Source: Paenibacillus larvae subsp. larvae
GTDB taxonomy: Bacteria > Bacillota > Bacilli > Paenibacillales > NBRC-103111
Assembly: GCF_002003265.1 (NCBI RefSeq)
Contig: NZ_CP019687.1
Coordinates: 3,725,501-3,789,500, forward strand
DNA length: 64,000 nucleotides
Direction: 5' to 3'
Both the position numbers and the translations under genes were made by a program. Every line of letters starts with the position of its first letter. Within the stretch, counting starts at the first letter, position 1. Under the pieces are notes generated by a model. That model made no database searches, was not told where the DNA came from, and worked only from the letters and a program-made list of their open reading frames with translations. Below are positions 1 to 8,928 of this stretch, piece after piece.

Positions 1-1
1 T

Positions 2-304
2 AATGGTGGAGCAACAGTGGTAAGGACCTTTAATATCAATGCAAATTATGGCCATTTAAAGTTGTTTATGCAGAACCATAGCACTAAACCGGTTACTGTG
101 AACTTGGAGCATAGCAATACAGGTCTTGTGTATTTCAGTAAAACGATTCCCGCTGGTGGTTCATTAACATGGAAAAACTTTGAACAAGGGTTTCCACAAG
201 GCATGCGTATCGGAGATTACAAACTTACCTGGAGTGGTGGCGGTACTAATGTCAATGGAGAATATTGGGGAAAAGCGGCATCACAAAAAATAGACCTTCC
301 CTAA
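2..304 (+). CDS. C-terminal part of an unrecognised beta-rich protein
   Basis: The reading frame is open from the left edge, so only the last ~100 residues are present and the GTG at 17 is probably not the true start. The visible part has no Lys/Arg-rich or membrane segment. It is rich in Thr, Asn, Gly and aromatic residues (for example LTWSGGGTNVNGEYWG), the pattern of a beta-sandwich domain of a secreted or surface protein. I do not recognise a family. A hairpin at 421-452 could end the transcript. Confidence 0.55.
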   Translation, partial: NGGATVVRTFNINANYGHLKLFMQNHSTKPVTVNLEHSNTGLVYFSKTIPAGGSLTWKNFEQGFPQGMRIGDYKLTWSGGGTNVNGEYWGKAASQKIDLP

Positions 305-420
305 TTCCAAGATAAATTAAAGAGCTTTGTAGAACGAGTAGGAAAGTTTTAAAGGCTTTTTTATTTTGGTCAATCCAGATAAGAAGCTGCTTCAACAACC
401 TGGAATGAAGCGAATAAAAT

Positions 421-452
421 AACCGGTCCCTTAAGTGTACAAGGAACCGGTT
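421..452 (+). terminator. Inverted repeat, probable terminator
   Basis: AACCGGTCCCTT pairs with AAGGAACCGGTT with one mismatch around an 8-nt loop. A short A/T-rich tail follows. It lies 117 nt downstream of the partial gene. Confidence 0.5.
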
Positions 453-921
453 ATTTACTTATCATGGTTAGGTTGACTCTTCAACGCGATCTATTTTTCG
501 TGTTGACTTCCAAATTAAGCCGACCGCCTATAGTTATAGCGCGGCTATTGCAAGACCGTGGACGTTAGCAGCGTCTGCGGTCATTTTTAGTATATAATTC
601 TTAAGCTAATTTTATCACTCTATTTGAATGTATTCAATAGGGGTTGCACAGAATGTACAGAATTCCTCAAATTTGGGGGAGCAAAGCTTACCGGCTTTTG
701 TGAAACATTGAAATTTTATTTTGCAACTTATTACCGGTTCAAGAAAACGCCAATCTTTATTTTCTCCGCGAACGAGTTGCCTGGATATCTGATTGAATGC
801 ACGTATCACCTCAGAACTGGGCGGAAATTCTATGAAGGTTAAACTCCCTAATTGTGGACACTGTACCTCCTATCAAATTGATTTTATAAAATTTCTCCAA
901 ATTGCGATTTATTCTGGAGTT

Positions 922-1195
922 TCACACCTTTATTGTCTTTGGCTCCACGGTTTTTTTCCTGACCGCATCCATGTATTCTTAAGGCGACATGTCGTAGATG
1001 CTACCGTGGATGCGGTTGTGGTTGTAGTTATGAATAAAGCCGCTAACGATTTCGTACGCCTGCTTATAACTTTCATATTCGTGACGCTGATAACACTCTA
1101 TCTCTAGAATGGCAAGAAAAGACTCGATATGAGCATTCTTGTTAGGAGTCTTCGGCTGTATACGCTCGTGGACAATTTTGAAGCGCTCACAGGCC
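922..1195 (-). pseudogene. IS3-family transposase OrfB, 3' remnant
   Basis: On the minus strand the frame reads HERIQPKTPNKNAHIESF, then EIECYQRHEYESYKQAYE and FIHNYNHNRIHGSIYDMSP. This is the end of an IS3-group DDE integrase, with the catalytic Glu in AHIESF. A TAA at 979-981 replaces the usual codon after DMSP; beyond it the frame continues EYMDAVRKKTVEPKTIKV to a natural stop at 922-924. Upstream of about 1195 the similarity is lost, so the catalytic Asp residues and OrfA are absent. It is a dead fragment. Confidence 0.75.
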
Positions 1196-1650
1196 TATCG
1201 ATGCAGAATAGCTGCTTCTTTGTTCGAACTTCTAATCCTTCCAAACCATGGACATATCGGCGTCGCCATTTCACCAGGGTTGAACTTTAGACATAAGAAA
1301 TGCTCCCTTCATAGTAGCAGGTTTTTATTATTTCACCTGTCTACTATAAGGGGAGCATATCACTTTGTCGACAGTCTGTATTTTCGCATAAATGCGAAAA
1401 TTTTAATTAAAGGGGATTCTTTTTACTCTGTTTTCACGCCCATTTGGCAGGTTTTATTTAAATTTGTCAGGAATTCGCGTGACGGGAGTGTGTTTTCATT
1501 TGATTGAAGGTTTGTTTCCTCCTGTTTGATAATAAAAGTAAAGCAAGCAACAATACCGGTTATGAGCCGGATAGGATATCGCTTACTTGTCTCTATTTTG
1601 TAAAATGTCTTTTGTAAGACGATGGGGAAATTTATAAGGAGGGTCTGCTC

Positions 1651-3098
1651 ATGAATCAGGCAACAAAAGCGAAAACAGGAGGAAGCGTTCAGGTTGGCGT
1701 TCAGAAGTTCGGCCGGTTCCTAAGCGGGATGGTCATGCCAAACATCGGGGCGTTTATTGCTTGGGGGCTGATTACGGCCCTGTTTATTGAAAGCGGATGG
1801 CTGCCAAACGCTTCCCTGGCCGAAATGGTCGATCCGATGATTAAGTATCTGCTTCCACTATTGATCGGATACACGGGCGGTAAGATGATTTATGATGCGC
1901 GCGGGGAGTCCTCGGTGCAATAGCCACGATGGGGATTATTATAGGAGCCGACATTCCTATGCTCCTTGGTGCCATGATTATGGGTCCGCTTGGCGGATAT
2001 TTGATGAGACAGGTGGACAAACTTTTTGAAGGAAGAATCCGTGCGGGTTTCGAGATGCTTGTGAACAATTTTTCCGCCGGTATTCTGGGGGCTATTCTTG
2101 CTATCTTCGGATACTGGGGAGTCGGTCCTGTCATAAGCACTTTCACTAACGCGTTAGCTGGCGGTGTCCAAGCTATTATCAATGCAGGATTGCTTCCATT
2201 AGTAAGTATTTTCGTAGAACCGGCAAAAGTGTTGTTCCTGAACAATGCTATCAACCACGGGATTTTCAGCCCGCTTGGATTAAAAGAGGCGGCAGAAGCG
2301 GGAAAATCAATTTTCTTTCTGATTGAGTCTAATCCCGGCCCCGGTCTTGGTATTCTTCTTGCCTACATTATCGTTGGCAGAGGCTCGGCCAAACAATCGG
2401 CTCTTGGTGCCTCTATTATTCATTTCTTTGGTGGTATTCACGAAATTTATTTCCCTTATATCCTGATGAATCCAAGATTGATTCTTGCTGTAATCGGCGG
2501 CGGAATGGGAGGGTTATTCACCTTCCATCTGCTGAATGCAGGGCTTGTTGACACTCCTTCTCCCGGAAGCATTATTTCTCTGGCGGCTATGGCACCAAAA
2601 GGCGGTTTGGTACCGGTGCTTGCCGGGGTTTTAGTAAGTACCGTCATTTCCTTTCTGATTGCCTGTGCGTTCGTCAAATCGGCAGATGAAAGTGATCTGG
2701 AGACGGCGACTGAGAAAATGAAGGCAATGAAAACCAAGCCCGCTCAAGATGCAGACTCGGCAGTTTCGGAAACTCCGGCAGCATCTGCGAATGAGGCTGT
2801 TAAAGAAATTCCTGCGAAGGTAAATAGAGTGATCTTTGCTTGTGATGCCGGTATGGGGTCCAGCGCCATGGGTGCATCCATCTTGAAAAAGAAATTTAAA
2901 ACTGCTGGCATAACAGATATTGAAGTCACGAATAAAGCGATCAACGATCTTCCACAGGATGTAGATGTTGTTATTACCCAGCAGACACTGACTAACCGGG
3001 CAAAATCAGTAGTACCGAACGCTTACCACGTTTCGGTGGATAACTTCTTATCCAGCCCTAAATACGATGAGCTCGTGAAAGAATTGAAAAAAGAATAA
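1651..3098 (+). pseudogene. mtlA: Mannitol PTS permease EIICB, broken by a one-base frameshift
   Basis: This gene encodes the mannitol-specific EIIC membrane domain followed by EIIB, which takes up mannitol as mannitol-1-phosphate. It starts at ATG 1651 behind AAGGAGGG. The first frame runs 90 codons to [10 protein letters not shown] and stops at 1923. The rest ([16 protein letters not shown]...) resumes one frame over. Adding one G to the GGGG run near 1903-1906 restores an unbroken EIIC ([15 protein letters not shown]). The EIIB phosphocysteine motif VIFACDAGMGSSAMG is intact, with a charged linker before it. No EIIA is fused; mtlF supplies it. As written, no full permease is made; a sequencing error in the G run is an alternative. 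Confidence 0.85.
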
Positions 3099-3183
3099 GG
3101 AGAGAGAGGAAGGGGCGACTGTAGAATTAGCTTCCCTTCTTCCTTTTGGACCATGAATATAAAAGGTAAGAAGGTGAGGGCGA

Positions 3184-5304
3184 ATGAAAGGTCTAGACAT
3201 TCCTTCAAGGCAGAGGGGGATCTTGTTTATGCTCCTTCACCGCGAGGAAAGCATTACCGTTGAACAGATAGCGAAAGAGCTGGATATCAGCCCAAGAACC
3301 GTTCATCGTGAGTTGAAAGCTATTGAAACAATCCTGGATTCATATCGGTTAAAGCTCCGGAAAAAAACGAGAGTGGGGCTGGAACTGGAGGGGAGCAAGG
3401 AGCATAAGGATAAGCTGACGCAGGCCCTTTTGTTTACACCGGTTCAAGAATATACAGTGCCGGAACGCAAGGTCTACCTGCTGAGCATGCTGCTGGAATC
3501 ATCTGAACCAATCAAATTGTTTACTTTATCCAATGAATTGAAGGTCACGGCGGCTACAGTCAGCAATGATCTGAACCAGCTAGCAGATTGGTTCAAGCAA
3601 TATAAGCTGAGGCTGATCCGTAGGCGAGGGTATGGCATTCTGCTAACCGGGAGCGAAGAAGCCAAGCGAAAAGCCATTCTGTCTCTGATTATCGGCCATT
3701 TTACGGATGCCGAATTGTTTATGCTGATTCAAGGGTATCCGGCTTTAAGAGACCGGCAGGCCCGCATTTCTCCAGTTTCCAATAAATTGCTGGATCTGAT
3801 TGCCCGGGATAAGCTTGAGATGATCGATTCGGCTCTTGGAGAAATCGATAAAGAACTGATGGCTCCCTTTGCCGACACATCTTATTTATATTTTATGGTG
3901 TATTTGGCCCTTATGCTGAAACGTCTGGAGCTTGGCCAGGAGCTGAGCCTGGATGCTACTTCCAAAGAAGCTGCCAAAAGGGCCCCGGAATATAATGTGG
4001 CCGAAAAAATTTTCAGACATATCGCTGAAACATTCGGCGTCGAACTTCCGGAAGACGAGGCTTGCGGGTTTACCCCATATATTAAAAGCGGAAAACTGCG
4101 AAAACCAAGCGAAGAATGGATCGATGCGGAAAATATTGAACTTTCCACTTTAGTCTACGAACTGGTTAGTTACTGTGAACAGAAACTTCATGCTGACCTG
4201 CTTTCAGACAGAAACCTGATGCAGGGGCTCGTCTCTCATTTGGAGCCGTCAATTTACCGGATACGTGAAAACATTATTGTCCAAAATCCGTATCTGGACC
4301 AAATCCGCTCTGATTATGCCCATGTGTATCAGATAGTGGAAGAAGCGGTACATCAGGTAATGCCGCAAGTGAAAGTACCTGACGATGAAATCGGATTTCT
4401 TGTTATGCATATAGCGGCTTCTCTGGATAACAAGCATTTGCTTCATAAAACATTTAAAGGATTAGTATTTTGTGCCAGCGGTATTGGCACGTCGAAAATG
4501 CTGGCCACTCGGATTCGGAACAAAATTCCTGAACTGCAGGTACTGAAAAATGTTTCTATCTTTGAACTGGACCAGATTGATCCCGGTGCTTTCGACCTGA
4601 TTATTTCAACGGTCAAGCTGCCTATTGATGCCTCTCAATATGTACTGGTCAGTCCATTATTAACTGATGGGGAAGTAGAGATGATCCGCAGGTTGCTGGA
4701 ACAAAAAGAGGCGGTCCGGAAGGGAAAGAAAGAAAAGGTACGTGAAGGACTGTCTGATAAGGAAATGAGGGCAACAGTCAAATCTTTACAGGTTATGGAA
4801 CAGGGGAAGGCATATTTGGAAGAGTCACTTCATTTAAGCAGACAATTTCGTCTCGAATACTTGAGGGTAAACGGACGAAGTCTCGAGGAGGTACTGCTTG
4901 AAATTTGTACCGGCTTGAGCAAAGAAGGAGTTTTGGGAGATGCCGAAGCTGTGACTGCCAGGCTGTTGGAGAGGGAGAAACAAGGAGGACTTGGCATTCC
5001 CGGATCAAAACTTGCCTTTTTTCATTGCCGGCACGAATCGGTTTATACCACCTCTTTCACAATGTATGACTTAAGTGAAGAAAAAAACCTTATTGCCATG
5101 GACCAGCAGTGGATAGGCATCAGCAGGCTGATGCTGCTGCTAAGTCCGGTAAAGGTGAAGGAGGAAAAACTTGAAGTCCTGAGCTTCGTCAGTTCCCTTT
5201 TTGTCGAAAGGGAGCCTGTAGATATATTCAGTTCCGGAAACCAGGCCAGGCTGAATGCTTACCTGTCCGGCCAATTGCTTGAGTTTTGCCAGAAAAAGCT
5301 TTAA
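3184..5304 (+). CDS. mtlR: PRD-containing mannitol operon activator MtlR
   Basis: A 706-residue transcriptional activator of the BglG/MtlR type. Domains in order: an N-terminal winged HTH (~8-60, SITVEQIAKELDISPRTVHR), a second HTH region (~80-165), two PTS-regulation domains (~190-410) with conserved histidines in HLEPSIYRIREN and FLVMHIAASLDNK, an EIIB(Gat)-like domain (~422-510, FCASGIGTSKM with the phosphorylatable Cys), and a C-terminal EIIA(Mtl)-like domain (~555-700). Phosphorylation by HPr and the mannitol EII proteins is the known way this family senses mannitol. It lies 85 nt after mtlA and 43 nt before mtlF. Length and domains look complete. Confidence 0.93.
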   Translation: MKGLDIPSRQRGILFMLLHREESITVEQIAKELDISPRTVHRELKAIETILDSYRLKLRKKTRVGLELEGSKEHKDKLTQALLFTPVQEYTVPERKVYLLSMLLESSEPIKLFTLSNELKVTAATVSNDLNQLADWFKQYKLRLIRRRGYGILLTGSEEAKRKAILSLIIGHFTDAELFMLIQGYPALRDRQARISPVSNKLLDLIARDKLEMIDSALGEIDKELMAPFADTSYLYFMVYLALMLKRLELGQELSLDATSKEAAKRAPEYNVAEKIFRHIAETFGVELPEDEACGFTPYIKSGKLRKPSEEWIDAENIELSTLVYELVSYCEQKLHADLLSDRNLMQGLVSHLEPSIYRIRENIIVQNPYLDQIRSDYAHVYQIVEEAVHQVMPQVKVPDDEIGFLVMHIAASLDNKHLLHKTFKGLVFCASGIGTSKMLATRIRNKIPELQVLKNVSIFELDQIDPGAFDLIISTVKLPIDASQYVLVSPLLTDGEVEMIRRLLEQKEAVRKGKKEKVREGLSDKEMRATVKSLQVMEQGKAYLEESLHLSRQFRLEYLRVNGRSLEEVLLEICTGLSKEGVLGDAEAVTARLLEREKQGGLGIPGSKLAFFHCRHESVYTTSFTMYDLSEEKNLIAMDQQWIGISRLMLLLSPVKVKEEKLEVLSFVSSLFVEREPVDIFSSGNQARLNAYLSGQLLEFCQKKL

Positions 5305-5347
5305 CCCCAAATTTATACAGATGATTTTTAAAAGGAGAGGAAACACA

Positions 5348-5788
5348 ATGACACAAACCATTTTAACTGCAGACAAAATTAAACTGGACGCCAAACCGGC
5401 AACAAAAAAAGAAGCCATTACAATGGCTGGCCAATTACTCGTTCAGGCAGGCTGCGTTTCTGAAGATTACATTCAGAGCATGATGGAGCGGGAAGAGCTG
5501 CAAACAACATATATGGGTTTCGGCGTAGCTATTCCTCATGGAACCAAAGAAGCAAAGACTTTTATCCGGTCTACGGGAATTTCAGTAGTTCAAGTCCGCG
5601 AAGGAGTAGACTTCGGTAACGGGAATGTGGCAAAGATTCTGATAGGAATTGCTGCGGTTGGGGATGAGCATCTGGATATCATTCAAAACCTGGCTCTCTT
5701 AATCTCGGAAGAGGAAAATGTAGATAAGCTGGTTCATGCAGATACCGCCAAAGCCGTTATCGATATGATTGAGCAGGGGGATGAATAA
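5348..5788 (+). CDS. mtlF: Mannitol-specific PTS EIIA component
   Basis: A 146-residue soluble EIIA of the mannitol/fructose class that passes phosphate from HPr to the EIIB part of MtlA. The active-site histidine lies in GFGVAIPHGTKEAK near residue 65. The ATG at 5348 follows AAAAGGAGAGG with good spacing; an upstream in-frame start at 5255 would lie inside mtlR and is not needed. The stop is one base from the mtlD start, so the two are translationally linked. Confidence 0.93.
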   Translation: MTQTILTADKIKLDAKPATKKEAITMAGQLLVQAGCVSEDYIQSMMEREELQTTYMGFGVAIPHGTKEAKTFIRSTGISVVQVREGVDFGNGNVAKILIGIAAVGDEHLDIIQNLALLISEEENVDKLVHADTAKAVIDMIEQGDE

Positions 5789-5789
5789 G

Positions 5790-6938
5790 ATGAAAGCCGT
5801 ACACTTCGGAGCTGGAAACATCGGAAGAGGATTTATCGGGCTGTTGCTTAGTAAATCCGGCTATGAAGTATGTTTTGTGGACGTGAATCAGGATGTGGTG
5901 AATGAAATCAACTGCAGAGGAAAATATACAGTCCGGATTGCGGATGCCGGTCAGGAAGAAATAGAGGTAGAAGGAGTACGTGCCGTAAATAGTCAGGATG
6001 AAGAGGCTGTTGTAAGGGAAATTATCCAAGCTGATTTCATTACGACAGCTGTCGGGCCATCCATTCTGCCGTTAATCGCTCCGACAATCCGTCATGGAAT
6101 CCGGGAAAGGGTGAAGGAGAATCAGACTCCTCTTCATGTCATTGCTTGCGAAAATATGGTAGGGGGAAGCACTGTACTGAAGCAGCATGTGCTCGAAACT
6201 TTGACCGAAGAAGAGCGGGATCGTATATCCGGATTAATCGGATTTCCGGATTCCGCAGTAGATCGTATCGTTCCTAACCAGCAGCATGAAGATAGGCTGA
6301 CGGTAGAGGTGGAGCCTTTCTTTGAATGGATCATTGACCGGTCCAAATTTCAAGGTGAGGTCCCCCCAATTCAAGGGGCTCTTTATGTGGATGACCTGAC
6401 TCCTTATATTGAACGAAAGCTGTTTACTGTAAACACCGGACATGCCATTGCCGCTTATCTGGGTTACCACTACGGTATTTCATCTATTGAAAAGGCCGTT
6501 ACACATTCCGAGATCAGGAAGATAACTTTAAAAGCTTTGGGTGAATCGGGGGAAGTATTAGTCCGGAAATACGCTTTTCCTAAGGAAGAACATCAGGCGT
6601 ACATTCACAAAATTTTGACCCGTTTTGAGAATCCGTATTTGGCAGATGAGGTTACACGTATTGGCCGGTCACCGGTCCGTAAGCTGGGTTTCCGGGACCG
6701 TCTTGTAAATCCGGCATCGCAGGCTTTAGAGTTTGGGATTACTCCAGAGGGTCTGGCAACGGGCATGGCGGCAGCATTACTGTTCGATTATGCTGAAGAT
6801 CCCGAAGCTAACCAAATACAGGAGACTATCCGGGAGGAAGGGCTTCCTGGCGCAATTAAACTTTATACAGGTTTGGGGGAGAGCAGCAGGTTAAGCTGTC
6901 TTATTCAAGACAAATACAAAGAACTGAACAGCAATTAA
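5790..6938 (+). CDS. mtlD: Mannitol-1-phosphate 5-dehydrogenase
   Basis: Oxidises mannitol-1-phosphate to fructose-6-phosphate with NAD+, feeding glycolysis in the cytoplasm. The Rossmann motif is at the extreme N-terminus (VHFGAGNIGRGFIG, residues 4-17), and the family signature around FTVNTGHAIAAYLGY is present. At 382 residues it has the usual length. I chose ATG 5790 because AGGGGG at 5775-5780 is 9 nt upstream; two earlier in-frame ATG/GTG options sit before or on that site. It is the last gene of the mtl operon and looks intact, in contrast to mtlA. Confidence 0.94.
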   Translation: MKAVHFGAGNIGRGFIGLLLSKSGYEVCFVDVNQDVVNEINCRGKYTVRIADAGQEEIEVEGVRAVNSQDEEAVVREIIQADFITTAVGPSILPLIAPTIRHGIRERVKENQTPLHVIACENMVGGSTVLKQHVLETLTEEERDRISGLIGFPDSAVDRIVPNQQHEDRLTVEVEPFFEWIIDRSKFQGEVPPIQGALYVDDLTPYIERKLFTVNTGHAIAAYLGYHYGISSIEKAVTHSEIRKITLKALGESGEVLVRKYAFPKEEHQAYIHKILTRFENPYLADEVTRIGRSPVRKLGFRDRLVNPASQALEFGITPEGLATGMAAALLFDYAEDPEANQIQETIREEGLPGAIKLYTGLGESSRLSCLIQDKYKELNSN

Positions 6939-6954
6939 AACAATAGTTATTTAT

Positions 6955-6982
6955 AACGACCGCTCTAACGGAAGCGATCGTT
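6955..6982 (+). terminator. Probable terminator of the mtl operon
   Basis: AACGACCGCT pairs with AGCGATCGTT with one mismatch around an 8-nt loop, 16 nt after the mtlD stop. A T-run follows only at 6992-6997, so strength is uncertain. Confidence 0.5.
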
Positions 6983-7029
6983 TCATAAGCATTTTTTAGC
7001 CTAAAGATTTTGTTAGTTGATTTGGTCAA

Positions 7030-7400
7030 GACCCCGTTTTCAAATGTGGGAAAAAGCTCTATCGAGGCATTGTCATAACATTGCTCCTGCGAGACATGCT
7101 GATTTGGGCGCTAACCTTTGGCAGCATGTCGTGGTAAGCGTAGGACGTATACTGGAATCCTTGGTCGCTGTGAACGATCAATCCAGGCACGTCTTTCGTC
7201 TGTTTAAAGGCGTTTCTAAACGTTTGGAGAACCAACTCATTATCGTTGCGCCTACTTATGTGGTAGGACAAATCCTTGATGGCTGAAAGATAGAGCCAAG
7301 TGTCTCCCACACGATACTGAGTCACATCCGTAACCATACCTGTAATATGTAGCTTCTACGAGAGAACGATGGGGATCCTCGGTTTCCTGTTTCTTACGCT
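7030..7400 (-). pseudogene. IS3-family transposase OrfB fragment
   Basis: The minus strand encodes VTDVTQYRVGDTWLYLSAIK, then GLIVHSDQGFQYTSYAYHDML and SMSRRSN, the core of an IS3/IS150-type DDE transposase including the second catalytic Asp (HSDQG). After SMSRRSN the frame slips: the expected YDNASIES is encoded one frame over and the ORF runs into a stop. Upstream of about 7340 the similarity decays. It is a relic without recognisable ends. With the relic at 922-1195 it may come from the same element type, though the two parts do not overlap in content. Confidence 0.75.
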
Positions 7401-7605
7401 TCAGTAGGCGTTGGATCAGCCTGAATCAGGACATTCGAATGGTAAAAATCGGAAGTCACAGAGCAAAGGCTGATTGTATAGCATGTGTCCGGCTGATTCG
7501 TCAGATTGTGGCTACAAGAGGAGCTGAAGTTGGGAAAAATACGGGTTGAGTCTAACAAAGGAGCTAGTATTTATAATTAAAATCTAAGGAGAAGGAAATT
7601 TTTTA
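7401..7605. other. Intergenic, nothing recognised
   Basis: This stretch lies between the IS3 relic and the next gene. I see only AAGGAGAAGGAAAT just before ATG 7606, which is the ribosome-binding site of that gene. Confidence 0.4.
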
Positions 7606-8667
7606 ATGAGTAACCAAGAGATTGTAGAAAGAATAGCTCTTTATTTGGCGAAAACGGATATTCATATGTTTTCAATAATCCTTCAGGAGAATAAAAAATT
7701 GCTTACGGATGCAAGTTTCCGGAAGTTTTTTGATTCTTTGTTACAAAGTTCTCCGATTGGCCAATACATTATAGAGTATACCGAATCGTCCGATCATAGA
7801 TTTAAGGATATGATTTTAGAAGAAGTGATTGATTATATACAAAGTGATAAAGAATACCTGCTCTATAAAGTCCAAATGGAAGTACAGGAAAAGATCGGAT
7901 CATTGGAGATGGAACTGAATTATTATTACACAAGAAAATATGTTACTGAACAATCACCGGCTTATGTCACCGAAGTGACCCGGTTGGTGAAAATGAACGA
8001 ACTTACTTCTGAATTACTGCAGTTCAATCACCAACTATCTAAGCTCCAGCTGCTTCTGGGAGAATGGCCTGTAGGGTTTCAAGGACTTCTTGATCAAAAG
8101 GAAAGGTTTACTTTAGATAATTTATTGCCGGCACCGGAATCAATAGAAGGTAATTGTAATTCAGATCATCTGGAAGAAGCTGAAAATACTAAAACTTATG
8201 TCGACAAGACTAAACTATACGAGTTTCGAAGGAAATTAATTGGCGGTTTCGTCATGGGAGCTGCTTATGATGGTAGCAATATATTTGTTAAAGAAACTGA
8301 TGTGAAGAGAATGGGGCTTGAAAACGGGGATAAACTGGCAGTGAAGCCATTTGGACAGGAGTATATGTATGATTATCACATAGTCGAGAAGTCAAAAAAT
8401 CCTACAACAGATCGCGTTCAAGTTGATTTTTGCTTTGTCGAAGAGATCAACGGCCAATTTTGTGTACAGAAACGTTACGCAGGTAGTGAAATTGTACCCA
8501 TAAATATAGGCAATGATAACATTGTACTTTACCTTGGGGAACAGGATGTCATAAACAAACGGATCCAAGACGGAGACTTGATAAATGTTGCGTTTTATGA
8601 GGGGAATACAGACCATGTACGGGTGCTATGGAAACATTCTGTTAAAAAGAATATCCAGGAGGAATAG
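7606..8667 (+). CDS. Unrecognised 353-residue cytoplasmic protein
   Basis: No family recognised. The N-terminal ~150 residues are predicted mainly helical and charged (SNQEIVERIALYLAKTDIHM, later coiled-coil-like VQEKIGSLEMELNYYY). An acidic linker (~175-205) follows. The C-terminal ~140 residues look like a small beta-barrel with the phrases GGFVMGAAYDGSNIFVKETD and MGLENGDKLAVKPFG, a pattern of alternating hydrophobics and turns. There is no signal peptide or membrane segment. RBS AAGGAGAAGG is 7 nt upstream. A strong AGGAGG near its stop leads into a decayed downstream frame, so it was probably the first gene of a two-gene unit. It lies between an IS relic and the peptide-receptor gene. 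Confidence 0.75.
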   Translation: MSNQEIVERIALYLAKTDIHMFSIILQENKKLLTDASFRKFFDSLLQSSPIGQYIIEYTESSDHRFKDMILEEVIDYIQSDKEYLLYKVQMEVQEKIGSLEMELNYYYTRKYVTEQSPAYVTEVTRLVKMNELTSELLQFNHQLSKLQLLLGEWPVGFQGLLDQKERFTLDNLLPAPESIEGNCNSDHLEEAENTKTYVDKTKLYEFRRKLIGGFVMGAAYDGSNIFVKETDVKRMGLENGDKLAVKPFGQEYMYDYHIVEKSKNPTTDRVQVDFCFVEEINGQFCVQKRYAGSEIVPINIGNDNIVLYLGEQDVINKRIQDGDLINVAFYEGNTDHVRVLWKHSVKKNIQEE

Positions 8668-8669
8668 TT

Positions 8670-8870
8670 TTAACGGCTAGACGCAAAAACAAGGCTAAAC
8701 AGAAAGAAGATTAGAAGAACGTATCCGGTTGGAGCCAGGGAAGTGTCAGTACCTTTTATCCAACTCTAAGTAGAAGAATCCATGACGATTATTTGATCAA
8801 AAATATATTAAAAAGCATCAGAGCTAGTTTGGCGGCTCGTCCAAAGAGACCAAGGAAAATTGGGAAATAG
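8670..8870 (+). pseudogene. Small basic ORF relic after the 353-residue gene
   Basis: AGGAGG at 8657-8662 is followed at the right distance by TTA rather than a start codon. The frame then reads TARRKNKAKQKED, a TAG, and continues KNVSGWSQGSVSTF...LSRRIHDDYLIKNILKSIR up to a TAG at 8868. One lost start and one in-frame stop in an otherwise protein-like basic sequence suggest a decayed partner gene. I do not recognise the protein. Confidence 0.35.
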
Positions 8871-8928
8871 TTAACATTGTTAAAATTAACCATATATGGT
8901 ATTCTTAATCTTGAAAAGGAGGATGAAA

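Larger units (their letters stand above)
305..1650. other. Gene-poor stretch with an IS relic and the mtl upstream region
   Basis: Apart from the hairpin at 421-452 and the IS3 relic at 922-1195, I see no credible gene here. Short open frames at 615-842 and 1139-1507 lack a convincing ribosome-binding site or recognisable residues. The last 150 nt lead into mtlA and should hold its promoter; no clear catabolite-response site was found by eye. Confidence 0.5.

Noticed and set aside
624-842. Overlapping open frames with several cysteines on both strands (615-842)
   Set aside because: No ribosome-binding site and no known motif in either direction; composition fits chance frames in non-coding DNA.
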